Shown here piece by piece: positions 33,335-43,026 of a stretch of 47,975 nucleotides of DNA; position 1 is the stretch's first letter, and each line of letters opens with the position of its first letter. Below the pieces are notes generated by a model. It was not told the origin of the DNA. It was given only the letters and a program-made list of their open reading frames with translations, and did not search any database. The stretch is taken from contig JAGWRU010000116.1 of NCBI GenBank assembly GCA_028869595.1, positions 1 through 47,975 on the forward strand, written 5' to 3'. Origin of the DNA: Rhodospirillales bacterium (GTDB taxonomy: Bacteria; Pseudomonadota; Alphaproteobacteria; Acetobacterales; Acetobacteraceae). The translations under genes and the position numbers were made by a program.

Positions 33335-33721
33335 TTACGGCTGCATGTGCAAATCCATCAATTCGCCCGGGACGCCCATATTGGCGTTGAGGTGGTACAT
33401 GATCCACAGCGATCCGACGATGACGATACCGACGATCAGCACCCCGAAGGCGAGCGCCAGGACGTTGTTGATATTGTCCGGACCGGTCGTGATATGCAGA
33501 AAGAAGGCAAGATGCACGCCCATCTGGGCGATCGCGAAGGCGGCCAGCGCCATCGGAATGCCGGGCTGGTAGACCAGACCGGTGCTGCTTGCCACCCAGA
33601 ACGATCCGACCGTCAGTGCGGCGGCCAGCACGAAGCCGATCAGATAATTGCGGACGGCGCTGACGATATCGTAGGTGCCGGCTTCATGCTCCTCCGGCAC
33701 GATCCCCTCATGCATGCTCAT
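33335..33721 (-). CDS. cyoD: Cytochrome bo3 ubiquinol oxidase subunit IV
   Basis: Small membrane subunit of 128 aa needed for assembly of the quinol oxidase. It has three hydrophobic segments: [43 protein letters not shown] and [25 protein letters not shown]. The motif [11 protein letters not shown] is typical of CyoD. Its start overlaps the stop of the upstream cyoBC gene (ATGA), so translation is coupled, and it ends the operon. A longer open frame upstream runs antisense-free through cyoBC in another frame and is not used. No cyoE (haem O synthase) gene follows, unlike in E. coli. Confidence 0.93.
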   Translation of the reverse strand: MSMHEGIVPEEHEAGTYDIVSAVRNYLIGFVLAAALTVGSFWVASSTGLVYQPGIPMALAAFAIAQMGVHLAFFLHITTGPDNINNVLALAFGVLIVGIVIVGSLWIMYHLNANMGVPGELMDLHMQP

Positions 33722-36372
33722 GGGCTTGTTCCCAGCAGATAGACATTCGTGAAGATGCCGACCCAGATGATGTCGAGGGCGTGCCAGAACAGGGCAAAAC
33801 ACAGTCCGCGGCGCATGATCTCCGGACGGAAGCCCTTGGCCCAGAACTGCGCCATCATCGTGCCGAGCCAGAGCAGCCCGAGCGTCACATGCGCGCCATG
33901 CAGGCCGACCAAAGCGAAGAAGGCCGACAGGAAGGCGCTGCGCTGCGGCCCCGCCCCTTCGATCAGCAGCATATGCGCGAATTCCCGGCCTTCGAGGAAC
34001 AGAAAGCCCAGCCCGAGCAACCCGGTCAGCAGATAGAAAACCTGCGTCCACAGCATGTTGCGCACGTTGCTGGCAATCGTCGCCATGCCGCAGGCGACGC
34101 TGGAGAGCAGCAGAAATCCGGTCTCGAAGGCGACATTGCGTAGCACGAAAAGCTGGGTCTGGGTCGGCCCACCCGCTGTCGCGTGCGACAGCACCGCGTA
34201 AGACGCATAGAAGCCGGAAAACAGCACGAAATCCGACAACAGGAATATCCAGAACCCATAGGCGGTGATGATCCGCTTGGAGGCCGGGCCCTTAAAGCCG
34301 AGATCGGCGGGCGCGCGGAGGCCGAGCTTGTGCGGATCATGCGACGGCGGGCCGGCATAGGGCACCGCGAAGATACCGGGCTCCAGCCCCTGGACCAACG
34401 CCATGCGCGCGGCGCGGCGCTCATGATCGATCCGCGCCACCTCCTCGGCCGACATTTCGTATTCGGCGTGATCGCGCCATGCGAAAGCCACGAAAACCGC
34501 GAAGGCGCCCAGCATGCCGAGCAGCACCATCCACCAGATATGCCAGATCAGGGCAAAGCCAGTGACCACCGCGAAGAAGCCGGCGACAAAGCCAGTCGGG
34601 CTGTTGGCCGGCAATTCGATCGGCTGATAATCGGGCAATGCGGTCAGGCGACGCTGCTCCAGCGCCTTCTGCTTCATGCCCCAATAGGCTTCCTCCCCCT
34701 CCACATTGGGCAGGACGGCGAAATTATAGGCCGGCGGCGGAGAGCCGGTGATCCATTCCAGGGTGCGTCCGTCCCAGGGATCGCCGGTACGGTCGCGCAG
34801 CGCCTCCCGCCGGCGGATGGACACGACGATCTGCGTAATCTGACAGAGAATACCGCAGAGAATAAGTAGCGCACCGACCGCGGCGACGATCAGCCAGGGA
34901 TGCCATTCGGCGACATCGTAATGCTGCATGCGCCGCGTCATACCCTCCAGCCCGAGCACGTAAAGCGGCATGAAGGCGACGTAGAAACCGATCACCCAGA
35001 ACCAGAAGGCAGCCTTGCCCCACCATTCATCGAGCATGAAGCCGAACGCCTTGGGGAACCAGTAGGTATAGCCCGCAAAGCAGCCGAACAGCAGGCCGCC
35101 GATCAGCACATTGTGGAAATGCGCCACCAGGAACAGCGAATTGTGCAGCACGAAATCAGCCGGCGGAATGGCCAGCAGCACGCCGGTCATGCCGCCGATG
35201 GTGAAGGTCGCCATGAAGGCGATCGTCCATAGCAGCGGCACGTGGAAGCGCAGCCGTCCGCCCCACATGGTGAACAGCCAGTTGAAGATCTTCACCCCGG
35301 TGGGCACCGCGATGATCATCGTCATGACGCCGAAGAAGCCGTTGACGTCGGCACCCGCGCCCATGGTGAAGAAATGATGCAGCCAGACGAAGAAGGACAG
35401 CACGCAGATCGCCATCGTCGCGACGATCATCGAGCGATAGCCGAACAGCGGCTTGCCGGAGAAGGTGGAGACGACCTCGGAAAACACCCCGAAGGCCGGC
35501 AGGATCAGGATATAGACCTCCGGATGTCCCCAGGCCCAGACGAGGTTGATATACATCATCGGGTTGCCCCCGGCGCTCACCGTGAAGAAGTGAAAGCCGA
35601 GATAGCGATCGAGCAGCAGCATCCCGAGGGTTGCGGTCAGGATCGGAAAGGCGGCGACGATCAGCAGGCTGGCGGCCAGCGCCGTCCAGCAGAAGATCGG
35701 CATGCGCGTCAGTGTCATGCCGGGCGCGCGCACTTTCAGAATGGTGGTGACGAAATTGACCCCGGTCAGCAATGTCCCGACACCGGAGATCTGGATCGCC
35801 CAGAGATAATAATCGACCCCGACACCGGGGGAAAAGCGCAGCTCCGATAATGGCGGATAGACCAGCCATCCGGTCTGCGCGAATTCGCCGATCAGCAGAG
35901 ACATGTTGATCAGCAGCGCGGCGGAGGCGGTCAGCCAGAAGCTCACCGAATTAAAGGTCGGGAAGGCCACGTCGCGCACGCCAAGCTGCAGCGGCACGGC
36001 GAAATTCATCAGCCCGATGACAAAGGGCATGGCGACCATGAAGATCATGATCGTACCATGGGCGGTGAAGATCTGGTCGAAATGCTCGGGCGGCAGATAG
36101 CCCGGGCCGCGATAGGCCAGCGCCTGCTGGCTGCGCATCATCAGCGCATCGACGAAGCCGCGCAGCAGCATCACCATCGCCAACAGGCAGTACATCACCC
36201 CGATGCGTTTGTGATCGACCGAGGTGATCCACTCACGCCAAAGATAGGGCCAATGTCCCTTGACGGTGATCCAGACAAGAATGCCCAGAATAACCAGGAC
36301 CATCATCAACGACGCCGCCATCGGAATCGGCTGATCGAACGGGATGGAGGACCAGCTCAGTTTGCCGAGCAT
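33718..36372 (-). CDS. cyoBC: Fused cytochrome bo3 ubiquinol oxidase subunits I and III (CyoB-CyoC)
   Basis: Single 884 aa polypeptide joining the catalytic subunit to subunit III. Residues 1 to about 655 align with CyoB: haem b ligand in [10 protein letters not shown] (His105), active-site GHPEVY (His283, Glu285, Tyr287), WLHHFF (His332, His333), GVKIFNW (Lys361) and [12 protein letters not shown] (His418, His420), one less than the E. coli numbers. A linker of about 45 residues ([14 protein letters not shown] to PASK) leads to a full CyoC domain from about residue 702 ([58 protein letters not shown]). No stop or frameshift separates them. The start ATG overlaps the cyoA stop (TGATG). Separate cyoB and cyoC genes are the usual state. 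Confidence 0.93.
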   Translation of the reverse strand: MLGKLSWSSIPFDQPIPMAASLMMVLVILGILVWITVKGHWPYLWREWITSVDHKRIGVMYCLLAMVMLLRGFVDALMMRSQQALAYRGPGYLPPEHFDQIFTAHGTIMIFMVAMPFVIGLMNFAVPLQLGVRDVAFPTFNSVSFWLTASAALLINMSLLIGEFAQTGWLVYPPLSELRFSPGVGVDYYLWAIQISGVGTLLTGVNFVTTILKVRAPGMTLTRMPIFCWTALAASLLIVAAFPILTATLGMLLLDRYLGFHFFTVSAGGNPMMYINLVWAWGHPEVYILILPAFGVFSEVVSTFSGKPLFGYRSMIVATMAICVLSFFVWLHHFFTMGAGADVNGFFGVMTMIIAVPTGVKIFNWLFTMWGGRLRFHVPLLWTIAFMATFTIGGMTGVLLAIPPADFVLHNSLFLVAHFHNVLIGGLLFGCFAGYTYWFPKAFGFMLDEWWGKAAFWFWVIGFYVAFMPLYVLGLEGMTRRMQHYDVAEWHPWLIVAAVGALLILCGILCQITQIVVSIRRREALRDRTGDPWDGRTLEWITGSPPPAYNFAVLPNVEGEEAYWGMKQKALEQRRLTALPDYQPIELPANSPTGFVAGFFAVVTGFALIWHIWWMVLLGMLGAFAVFVAFAWRDHAEYEMSAEEVARIDHERRAARMALVQGLEPGIFAVPYAGPPSHDPHKLGLRAPADLGFKGPASKRIITAYGFWIFLLSDFVLFSGFYASYAVLSHATAGGPTQTQLFVLRNVAFETGFLLLSSVACGMATIASNVRNMLWTQVFYLLTGLLGLGFLFLEGREFAHMLLIEGAGPQRSAFLSAFFALVGLHGAHVTLGLLWLGTMMAQFWAKGFRPEIMRRGLCFALFWHALDIIWVGIFTNVYLLGTSP

Positions 36373-37262
36373 CACTGCTGCTTCCCTGTCCTGGGTCCGA
36401 TATCCAGCCCGCCCTGGCCGCCGATCATCGCCGGTACCGGAAATTTCTCCGCCACGATCCCCTGAAACAGATGCGCGGCAACTGCGCCATAGGTGGCGGG
36501 CGGCGCGTGCAGGCTGGGCGTGGCAAGCGTGATATAGGCGGCGCGGTCGAGCGTCGTGGCGGAGGATTTCGCCGTCGCGAGCCAGTGCGCATAGCCATCC
36601 GCCGGCAGAGCGCGCACGGTGAAATGCATGTCGGCGAAGCCCTGGCCGCTGAACTGCGCCGAAAGGCCGCGATATTCCCCTTCATGATCGGCCTGAAGGC
36701 TCAGTTGCGAGGTCATGCCGGCCATGGTGTAGATCTGCCCGCCGAGCTGCGGCACGAAGAAACTGTTCATCACGCCTGAGGAGGTCAGTCGGAAATGCAC
36801 CGGCCGGCCGACCGGAATGACCAGATGATTAACCGTGGCGATGCCGGCCTGCGGGTAGATGAACAGCCATTTCCAGTCGAGCGAGACCACCTCGACCTCG
36901 ACCGGCTTCCGCGGCGAGGGCAGCGGTTTATACGGGTCGAGCGCGTGCGCGCCGAACCAGGCGATGCCGCCCAGAAACGTCACCACCAGCGCCGGAATGG
37001 CCCAGACGATCAGTTCCAGCGTGCCGGAGAAGGCCCAGTCCGGGCGATACTGTGCCCGGGGGTTGGAGGCACGAAACCACCACGCAAAGGCGAAGGTGGC
37101 GGCAATGGTCGGCACCGCGATCACCAGCATGATGGCCAGTGCATCGAACAGGATCAGCCGTTCGGACATCCCGACCGGCCCTTGCGGATCGAGCACGCCC
37201 TTGCATCCGCATAGCGGCAACAGAAGTGCCATTCCGGCAATTCGGCACCCGGCACCCCACAC
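36372..37262 (-). CDS. cyoA: Cytochrome bo3 ubiquinol oxidase subunit II
   Basis: Membrane-anchored subunit II with a periplasmic cupredoxin domain, 296 aa. It is a lipoprotein: the lipobox LCGC follows a short hydrophobic stretch, as in E. coli CyoA. Two TM segments follow ([26 protein letters not shown] and [24 protein letters not shown]), then the cupredoxin fold with [36 protein letters not shown] and GQGFADMHF. The CuA ligands of cytochrome c oxidase subunit II are absent, as expected for a quinol oxidase. The start is uncertain: GTG 37262 gives a signal with an Arg before the hydrophobic core, ATG 37232 gives a very short one. It opens the operon cyoA-cyoBC-cyoD. Confidence 0.9.
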   Translation of the reverse strand: MWGAGCRIAGMALLLPLCGCKGVLDPQGPVGMSERLILFDALAIMLVIAVPTIAATFAFAWWFRASNPRAQYRPDWAFSGTLELIVWAIPALVVTFLGGIAWFGAHALDPYKPLPSPRKPVEVEVVSLDWKWLFIYPQAGIATVNHLVIPVGRPVHFRLTSSGVMNSFFVPQLGGQIYTMAGMTSQLSLQADHEGEYRGLSAQFSGQGFADMHFTVRALPADGYAHWLATAKSSATTLDRAAYITLATPSLHAPPATYGAVAAHLFQGIVAEKFPVPAMIGGQGGLDIGPRTGKQQ

Positions 37263-37363
37263 ACCACCCGAGACGCGCCGCGCCCAATCCCCTGAGCCGA
37301 TATTTGGATCCTGTGCTGGCGGAGTTTTCAACCGATGCTCCCTGGACGGGTCGTTTCTGTCGA

Positions 37364-37392
37364 AAATCGCGTATCTGCGGAAATCGCGTATC
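37364..37392 (-). repeat. Tandem 12-bp direct repeat upstream of cyoA
   Basis: AAATCGCGTATC occurs at 37364-37375 and again at 37381-37392, with a 5-bp spacer (period 17). An element sharing GCGTATCG lies in opposite orientation at 37458-37465. They are 100-200 bp upstream of the cyoA start and just upstream of a candidate -35 box, so an activator binding site is plausible. Confidence 0.45.
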
Positions 37393-37488
37393 GCCAAACC
37401 GCGTGCTGCGGACAGCGCATCCGCGTCGACTGCGTCGCCTCCATTCCCCTGGCCTATCGATACGCTTCGGCAACGTGCGGGGATTTTT

Positions 37489-37519
37489 CCGGTTCGAAGC
37501 CTGCGGCTTCACCAACCGG
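37489..37519. other. Stem-loop downstream of the SAF-oxidoreductase gene
   Basis: CCGGTT (37489-37494) with AACCGG (37514-37519) and, inside, GAAGCC with GGCTTC around a TGC loop make a long hairpin. The arms are interrupted by a small asymmetric bulge. There is no T tract on either strand, so it may not terminate transcription. Confidence 0.35.
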
Positions 37520-37610
37520 TATAAGCGCTCCGGATCGGCAAAAACCACATCAAAATAATCCTGCGCGTAACAATGCCGTCACACGCCGCATCGCTTGCGC
37601 GGGCGGGCGA

Positions 37611-38927
37611 TCAGCCGGCGAAGGCCCGCTCCATTTCCCGTCGGTAGCGATAGGCAGCATCGCTTTCGTCGATGCGCACATCGGCCCAGGTGACCGGTGC
37701 GCCTTCGGCGACATCGCGGATCAAGGGGACCCGGCTGGCCAGGCCGATCGGCAATCCACCCAGCGCCAGGCTGCGTTCGGCCGGCATCAGCTTGCCCCAG
37801 ACGCAGGCGCCGCCTTCGCCGTCCAGCATTTCCCCGGCTTTCAGCGCGCGCTTGGCGGTGGCCACCACGTCGCCGCGAAACGCCTCCGCCGCCCCGGTCG
37901 GCTCGGCCCGCAAGGCGGCCGACAGGATGGAGACGTTCAGCTCCAGCCCGATCAGGTGGAATGGGCGGTACAGCGCCGTAACCCGCCCCGATATGTCGGT
38001 CAGCACGCCGTATTCGGAAAAGCAGCGCGCGGCATAATCGTTCGGCGCCTCGAACACGACATAGACGCCCCAGCGCAGATCATTCGCCACCTGAGTGCCG
38101 TCGCGATGCAGGGAGGAGACAACCTCCACCTGCCCGCGCATTGCCAGCGCCCCGCCGCCGGGCGCGGCATTGCCCGGGCGCAGCATGCGCGCCATCTCCT
38201 GCGTGCCGCAGGGCGGAAACGCCAGCCCCTCGGGCGGCACGCCCAGCCCGGTGGCATTGGCGATCGCCGCCATCTCGATGCCGGATTTGGTGCCGTCCAG
38301 AAAGGAATTGAACATTTGCGGGTTCATCCCGCCGGCCTTCGCCTGCTCCGGGCTCAACCCGTAAAACCCCCAAACCGTATCGGGGGTGGAGGCGTGATAT
38401 TCCGGCAGGTATTTCGTGCCCTTGCCGGCGGCGATCACCTCGAACCCGCAGGCCCGCGCCCAATCGACCATTTCGCACACCAGGGCCGGCTGATCGCCAT
38501 AGGCCATGCTATAGACTACGCCGGCCCGGCGGGCCTCGCGCGCCAGCAGGGGCCCGGCCAGCACATCGGCTTCGACATTGACCATGACGATATGCTTGCC
38601 CTCGGCAATCGCGCAGCGGGCATGCGCGATGCCGGCAATGGCGTGGCCGGTCGCTTCCACCACCACCTCGACCGCCGGATCGGCGATCATCGCCATCGCA
38701 TCCTCGGTGAAACGCACCGCCTCTACCCGCGCGGCATCCCAGCCCACCCCCTGGCAGGCGGCGCGGGCGCGGGCGGGGGAGAGATCGGCGATCATCGCCA
38801 CCTCGATCCCCGGCGTGGTCGGCACCTGCGACAGGAACATCGAGCCGAACTTGCCCGCGCCGATCAGCCCGACCCGCACCGGGCGGCCATCGACCAGACG
38901 CTTTTGCAGAAGCTTGTACAGGTTCAT
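37611..38927 (-). CDS. NAD(P)-dependent oxidoreductase with C-terminal SAF domain
   Basis: Protein of 438 aa. The N-terminus is a Rossmann fold like that of homoserine dehydrogenase (VRVGLIGAGKFGSMFLSQV at residues about 17-35; VVVEATGHAIAGIAHA; HIVMVNVEADVLAGPLLA). A mid domain has KGTKYLPEYHASTPDTVWGFYG. The C-terminal 100 residues form a SAF domain (GDVVATAKRALKAGEMLDGEGG). This architecture is found in proteins sometimes labelled as homoserine dehydrogenase or FlgA-like, and in sugar-acid catabolism. ATG 38927 has a strong GGAGGAAA site. It is divergent from the molybdenum hydroxylase genes over 83 bp, so the two could share a pathway. The reaction is not known. Confidence 0.78.
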   Translation of the reverse strand: MNLYKLLQKRLVDGRPVRVGLIGAGKFGSMFLSQVPTTPGIEVAMIADLSPARARAACQGVGWDAARVEAVRFTEDAMAMIADPAVEVVVEATGHAIAGIAHARCAIAEGKHIVMVNVEADVLAGPLLAREARRAGVVYSMAYGDQPALVCEMVDWARACGFEVIAAGKGTKYLPEYHASTPDTVWGFYGLSPEQAKAGGMNPQMFNSFLDGTKSGIEMAAIANATGLGVPPEGLAFPPCGTQEMARMLRPGNAAPGGGALAMRGQVEVVSSLHRDGTQVANDLRWGVYVVFEAPNDYAARCFSEYGVLTDISGRVTALYRPFHLIGLELNVSILSAALRAEPTGAAEAFRGDVVATAKRALKAGEMLDGEGGACVWGKLMPAERSLALGGLPIGLASRVPLIRDVAEGAPVTWADVRIDESDAAYRYRREMERAFAG

Positions 38928-39010
38928 GATGTTTCCTCCGACCCGGCGCATGGTCGGTCGGGAACGCAACCGGTGCAAGCCGGCGAGAAAGAAAAAGAAA
39001 GGCGGCGGCG

Positions 39011-39481
39011 ATGGACAGGGAGATTGCCTGCACGGTCAACGGGGCGGCGATGCGCATCGGCGCAGCCCCCGGAACCAGCTTGCTGGAGGTGTTGCGCAAC
39101 CAGCTCGATCTCAAAGGCAGCCGCTATGGCTGCGGGCTGGAACAATGCGGCGCCTGCATGGTGCTGGTCGATGGCACGCCGGTGCATGCCTGCACGCGCG
39201 ACATCGCGACGCTGGAGGGACGCGCCGTCACCACCATCGAAGGTCTGGCCGGGCATGCGCTGCTGGCCGCCTTCCTCGAAGAGCAGGCCGGGCAATGCGG
39301 CTATTGCCTGTCCGGCATTCTGATCTCCGCCGCCGCGCTGCTGGCCGCCAATCCATCGCCGGAGCGTGCGGAAATCGTCGCCGCCCTCGATGGCCATCTC
39401 TGCCGCTGCGGCGCGCAGCCGCGCATCCTGCGCGCCATCGCCCGGGCCGCCGCAACCCTGCGCCAGGAGGCCGCCCAATGA
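39011..39481 (+). CDS. 2Fe-2S subunit of a molybdenum hydroxylase
   Basis: Small electron-transfer subunit of 156 aa in the IorA/NicA (xanthine dehydrogenase small subunit) family. The plant-type ferredoxin cluster uses Cys41, Cys46, Cys49 and Cys61 (YGCGLEQCGACMV, then HAC). The C-terminal cluster uses Cys96, Cys99, Cys131 and Cys133 (GQCGYCLSG and HLCRCGAQPRI). Both clusters are complete. The stop overlaps the start of the large-subunit gene (ATGA), indicating coupled translation. No FAD-binding subunit gene is next to it, as in IorAB-type enzymes that pass electrons to the respiratory chain. Confidence 0.93.
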   Translation: MDREIACTVNGAAMRIGAAPGTSLLEVLRNQLDLKGSRYGCGLEQCGACMVLVDGTPVHACTRDIATLEGRAVTTIEGLAGHALLAAFLEEQAGQCGYCLSGILISAAALLAANPSPERAEIVAALDGHLCRCGAQPRILRAIARAAATLRQEAAQ

Positions 39482-41586
39482 GCGAGACCCTGCCCGAAAG
39501 CCTGCGCAACAATCCCCATCCCGATCGCTGGCTGCGCTTCGGCAGCGACCGCCGCCTGCGCCTTGCCATCGGCAAGGTGGAGCTGGGTCAAGGCGCGCCC
39601 ACCGCGATCGCCCAGATTGCCGCCGAGGAGCTCGATATCCCGCTCGACCGCATCGATGTGCTGGCCGGCGACACCGAAGCGGCGCCGGATGAAGGCCAGA
39701 CCACCTCCTCGCGCTCCATCGAAGCCTCGGGCAGCGCGGTGCGCGCGGTCAGTGCGGAGGTGCGGGCCCGCTTCGTCGACCATCTCGCCCGGCGGCTGAA
39801 TTGCGCCCCGGCGGAGATCGCGGTGCAGGACGGCGCCTTTCACCGGGCGGGTACGCCGCTGGGGCAGGATTACTGGTCCTGCGCGCAGGAAATCGACCTG
39901 ACCGCGCCGGCCACCGGCACCGCCGCCACCAAGCCGCGCAGCGCCTATCGCGTGGTTGGCCATGCCGCACCCAGGCGCGACCTGCCGGCCAAGATCAGCG
40001 GTGCCGCCTTCATCCACGACATGGTGCTGCCCGGCATGCGCCATGCCCGCATCCTGCGCCAGCCATCGCGGGAGGCCAGGCTGGCAGCCCTGGACGAGGC
40101 GGCGATCCGGCGCGCCGCCAAGGGTGAGATCGAGATCCTGCGCATCGGCGATTTCGTCGCCCTGCTGGGCACGCGGGAAGAAGCGGTGCAATACGCCGCC
40201 GCCGCCGCCGGGCCGCATCTCCGCTGGGAGGGCGGCAGCGCGAACCCACCCGGCGCGGAGGAGGCAGCCTGGCTGCCCAGCCAGGAATGCGAGGATCGGC
40301 GTTTCGGCAGTGACGCGGCCCCGCCGCCGGGCCGCGTGCTGCGCGCCACCTATTCCCGCCCCTATATCGCCCATGCTGCGATGGCGCCGTCCTGCGCGCT
40401 GGCCTGGCTGCGCAACGGGGTGCTGGAACTCTGGTCGCATACCCAGGGTGTCTATCCGCTGCGTGCTGCGATCGCCGCCGTGCTGGGCATGCGGGCGGAG
40501 GAGATCGTGGTGCATCACGTCCAGGGCGCCGGCTGCTACGGTCATAACGGTGCCGACGACGTGGCACTGGATGCCGCATTGATCGCCCGCGCGCAGCCCG
40601 ATGTGCCGGTGCGCGTGCAATGGCGGCGGGAGGAGGAATTCGGCTTCGAACCGCTCGGCCCGGCCATGCGCGTCAGCATCAGCGCTGCGCTCGACGCGGC
40701 CGGTAAACCGATCGACTGGAGCACGGAGATTTGGTCGGCCTCGCATGTCCAGCGCCCCAGTTCGGGCGGCAATATGCTGGCGCATGAGGCACTGCCCACC
40801 CCGCCCCCTGCGCCGCGTGCCTCCGACCCGCCGGAGGCGGCGGGCGGCGGCGGCACCCGCAATGCCATCCCGCTTTATGATCTGCCGACGCATCGCATTT
40901 TGCACCATCTGGTGCGGCGCCCGCCGGTGCGCACCTCCGCCCTGCGTGGCCTCGGCGCCCTGCCCAATGTCTTCGCCATCGAGTGTTTCATGGACGAGCT
41001 GGCCGAGGCCGCCGGCACCGATCCGCTCGCGTATCGTCTGGCACTGATAACCGATCCACGCGCCCGGCGCCTGCTGGAGACGCTGGCGCTGCGCTGCGAC
41101 TGGGCGACACGCGGGCCAGGCGGCCAGGGCAGCGGGCTGGGGCTTGCCTGGGCGCGCTACAAGAACCGCGCCGCCTATGCCGCCGTCGCGGTGGCGCTGG
41201 AAGTGGATCAGGAGGTACGGCTCCGCCATATCTGGTGCGTCGCCGATGCCGGGCTGGTGATCAACCCCGATGGCGGGCGCAACCAGTTGGAAGGCGGCAT
41301 CGTCCAGGCCGCGAGTTTCACGCTGAAGGAGCAGGTGCGGATCGGGCCGGAGGGCATCACCTCCCTCGATTGGGAGAGCTATCCGATCCTGCGCTTTTCC
41401 GAAGTGCCACCGATCGACATCGCGCTGATCGAAGCCGATGACGAGCCCTCGCTCGGCATGGGCGAATGCACCATCGCGCCGACCGCGGCGGCGATCGGCA
41501 ATGCGGTGGCACATGCGCTGGGCAGCCGCATCCGCGACATGCCGCTGTCGCGGGATCGGATCATGGCGCATCTGCTGGCTGGCTGA
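39478..41586 (+). CDS. Molybdopterin-binding large subunit of an IorB/NicB-like molybdenum hydroxylase
   Basis: Catalytic subunit of 702 aa carrying the molybdenum-molybdopterin centre. It opens with the family segment PDRWLRFGSDRRLRLAIGKVELGQG and has DEGQTTSSRSIEASGSAVR, MAPSCALAW, the QGAGCYGHNGADDV block and the C-terminal GMGECTIAPTAAAIGNAV with the catalytic Glu663. The start ATG overlaps the stop of the 2Fe-2S subunit gene. Length is below that of IorB or NicB of other species, and the cytochrome domains found in some NicB-type proteins are missing. There is no signal peptide visible, so it is probably cytoplasmic. It likely hydroxylates a heterocyclic or aldehyde substrate; substrate unknown. 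Confidence 0.88.
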   Translation: MSETLPESLRNNPHPDRWLRFGSDRRLRLAIGKVELGQGAPTAIAQIAAEELDIPLDRIDVLAGDTEAAPDEGQTTSSRSIEASGSAVRAVSAEVRARFVDHLARRLNCAPAEIAVQDGAFHRAGTPLGQDYWSCAQEIDLTAPATGTAATKPRSAYRVVGHAAPRRDLPAKISGAAFIHDMVLPGMRHARILRQPSREARLAALDEAAIRRAAKGEIEILRIGDFVALLGTREEAVQYAAAAAGPHLRWEGGSANPPGAEEAAWLPSQECEDRRFGSDAAPPPGRVLRATYSRPYIAHAAMAPSCALAWLRNGVLELWSHTQGVYPLRAAIAAVLGMRAEEIVVHHVQGAGCYGHNGADDVALDAALIARAQPDVPVRVQWRREEEFGFEPLGPAMRVSISAALDAAGKPIDWSTEIWSASHVQRPSSGGNMLAHEALPTPPPAPRASDPPEAAGGGGTRNAIPLYDLPTHRILHHLVRRPPVRTSALRGLGALPNVFAIECFMDELAEAAGTDPLAYRLALITDPRARRLLETLALRCDWATRGPGGQGSGLGLAWARYKNRAAYAAVAVALEVDQEVRLRHIWCVADAGLVINPDGGRNQLEGGIVQAASFTLKEQVRIGPEGITSLDWESYPILRFSEVPPIDIALIEADDEPSLGMGECTIAPTAAAIGNAVAHALGSRIRDMPLSRDRIMAHLLAG

Positions 41587-41592
41587 TGCGAA

Positions 41593-41622
41593 AAGGGCCG
41601 GACCTTGCCGGGTCCGGCCCTT
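41593..41622. terminator. Strong 12-bp stem-loop between convergent genes
   Basis: AAGGGCCGGACC (41593-41604) pairs perfectly with GGTCCGGCCCTT (41611-41622) around TTGCCG. On the minus strand the stem is followed by a TTTT run, so it should terminate the binding-protein transcript; it may also act on the molybdenum hydroxylase transcript from the other side. Confidence 0.9.
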
Positions 41623-41645
41623 GGAGTTCCGGCTTTGATGCCCGG

Positions 41646-42866
41646 CTACGCTTTGATAAACGGGCAATGCCCTTCCGACATCGGGCGGTAGGCCTGATCG
41701 CCCGGCACGCTGGCGATGTTCTTGCAGAAATCGTATTTGAACTTCGCCTCGGCCACCGGCTTCACTTCCCACAGATACATCTCGTGCAGCACCCGCCCGT
41801 CTTCGCGGATCTTCACGTTGTGATTGTAGAAATCATTGACCAGGGTCGCCTTCATCTGCGGCACGACCTTGTCGCCCTCGGTGGTGCCCACCGCCTTCAC
41901 CGCCTGCAGCCAGTGCAGCGTGGCGGCATAATTGCCGGCATGCAGCAGACCGGGCGGGGTCTTCATCTTGGCCATATAGCGCTTCGACCAGGCAATCGTC
42001 TTCGGCGTCATCGCCCAGTAGAAGCTGTCGGTGAAGGTCAGGCCCTGGCAGATTTTCTGGCCCAGCGAATTGATATCGGTGATCTGGATCAGCAGCGTCG
42101 CGAGTTTCTGCCCGCCCTGGGTGATGCCGAATTCGGCCGCCTGCTTGATACAGTTCTGCGTATCGGTACCGGCATTGGCGAGCCCCACCACCTTCGCCTT
42201 CGAGGCCCGGGCCTGCACCAGGAAGGAGGAGAAATCGGGCGTGCCCAGCGGCGCGCGCACCTTGCCCAGTACCTTGCCGCCGGCCGCTTCCACCGCCGTG
42301 ATGGTATCGCGCTCCAGCGCGTAGCCGAAGGCGTAATCGGCGGTGATGAAATACCAGGTATTGCCGCCCGCCTTGGTCATCGCCCCGCCCGTCACATGGG
42401 CCAGCGCATAGGTGTCGTAGGCCCAATGGGTGGAATAGGGGGAGCAGAATTTGCCGGTGAAATCCGACGAAGCCGGCCCGGTGATCAGGTACGGCACCTT
42501 CTTCTCGCGTGAGATCTGCTGCACGCCCAGGCCGGAGGAACTCGCCGCGCCATCAGCCAGCACATCGACATGATCCGTGTCGATCCAGCGCCGCGCCAGG
42601 CCGGCGGCGACATCGGGCTTGTTGAGGCAGTCGCCCTGCAGGATCTCGATCTTGCGGCCGAGCACCGAGCCGCCGAAATCGGCGATCGCCATTTCCACGG
42701 CCACCTTGTTGCCGATCCCGCCGACATCGCGGTACGGCCCGCTGAGATCGGAGACCAGGCCGATCTTGATGGTCTTCGACCCGGCCGCCTGGACGATGGC
42801 AGGCATGGCAAGCACCGGTGCGGCGGCCATGCCCGCCAGCGCCGTACGGCGTGTCAGTTTCACCAT
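41646..42866 (-). CDS. ABC transporter substrate-binding protein, LivJ (branched-chain amino acid) type
   Basis: Periplasmic type I binding protein of 406 aa. Its N-terminus has a twin-arginine-like signal (LTRRTALAGMAAAPVLAMPAIVQAAG). The mature part starts TIKIGLVSDLSGPYRDVGG and continues with VEMAIADFGGSVLGRKIEILQGD, ADGAASSSGLGVQQISREKKVPYLITGPAS and NTWYFITADYAFGYALERDT, all typical of LivJ/urea-amide binding proteins. Strong AGGGAGA site before ATG 42866. No permease or ATPase genes are adjacent, so the rest of the transporter is elsewhere. It is divergent from a benzoylformate-decarboxylase-like gene over 160 bp, which suggests uptake of an aromatic or 2-oxo acid; that is inference. 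Confidence 0.88.
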   Translation of the reverse strand: MVKLTRRTALAGMAAAPVLAMPAIVQAAGSKTIKIGLVSDLSGPYRDVGGIGNKVAVEMAIADFGGSVLGRKIEILQGDCLNKPDVAAGLARRWIDTDHVDVLADGAASSSGLGVQQISREKKVPYLITGPASSDFTGKFCSPYSTHWAYDTYALAHVTGGAMTKAGGNTWYFITADYAFGYALERDTITAVEAAGGKVLGKVRAPLGTPDFSSFLVQARASKAKVVGLANAGTDTQNCIKQAAEFGITQGGQKLATLLIQITDINSLGQKICQGLTFTDSFYWAMTPKTIAWSKRYMAKMKTPPGLLHAGNYAATLHWLQAVKAVGTTEGDKVVPQMKATLVNDFYNHNVKIREDGRVLHEMYLWEVKPVAEAKFKYDFCKNIASVPGDQAYRPMSEGHCPFIKA

Positions 42867-43026
42867 TGCAACGTCTCCCTGTGTTCTTCGCTTTTGTTTT
42901 TGTGGCGTAGAGCCGCAGGTACTCTGCCCATTTTGATCCCGCAAGGGAAGTACAGCGTGGCCCCCTGGACTTGAGGCGATCCCCCCGCCGCGCCAGACTG
43001 GCACCAACCGCACGGGGGAACGGGCC

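Larger units (their letters stand above)
37263..37610. other. Intergenic region with tandem repeat, 348 bp
   Basis: This is the upstream region of cyoA on the minus strand and the end of the SAF-oxidoreductase gene. It holds a 12-bp tandem direct repeat, a related reversed element and a stem-loop (all listed separately), plus a possible minus-strand promoter with TTGAAA at 37331-37326. No coding region is recognised. Confidence 0.6.

Noticed and set aside
37335..39323. 662-codon plus-strand open frame
   Set aside because: Antisense to the SAF-domain oxidoreductase, which has a clear Rossmann fold and ribosome-binding site.
39301..41772. 823-codon minus-strand open frame
   Set aside because: Antisense to the molybdenum hydroxylase large subunit, with no domain resemblance; a common artefact in high-GC genes.
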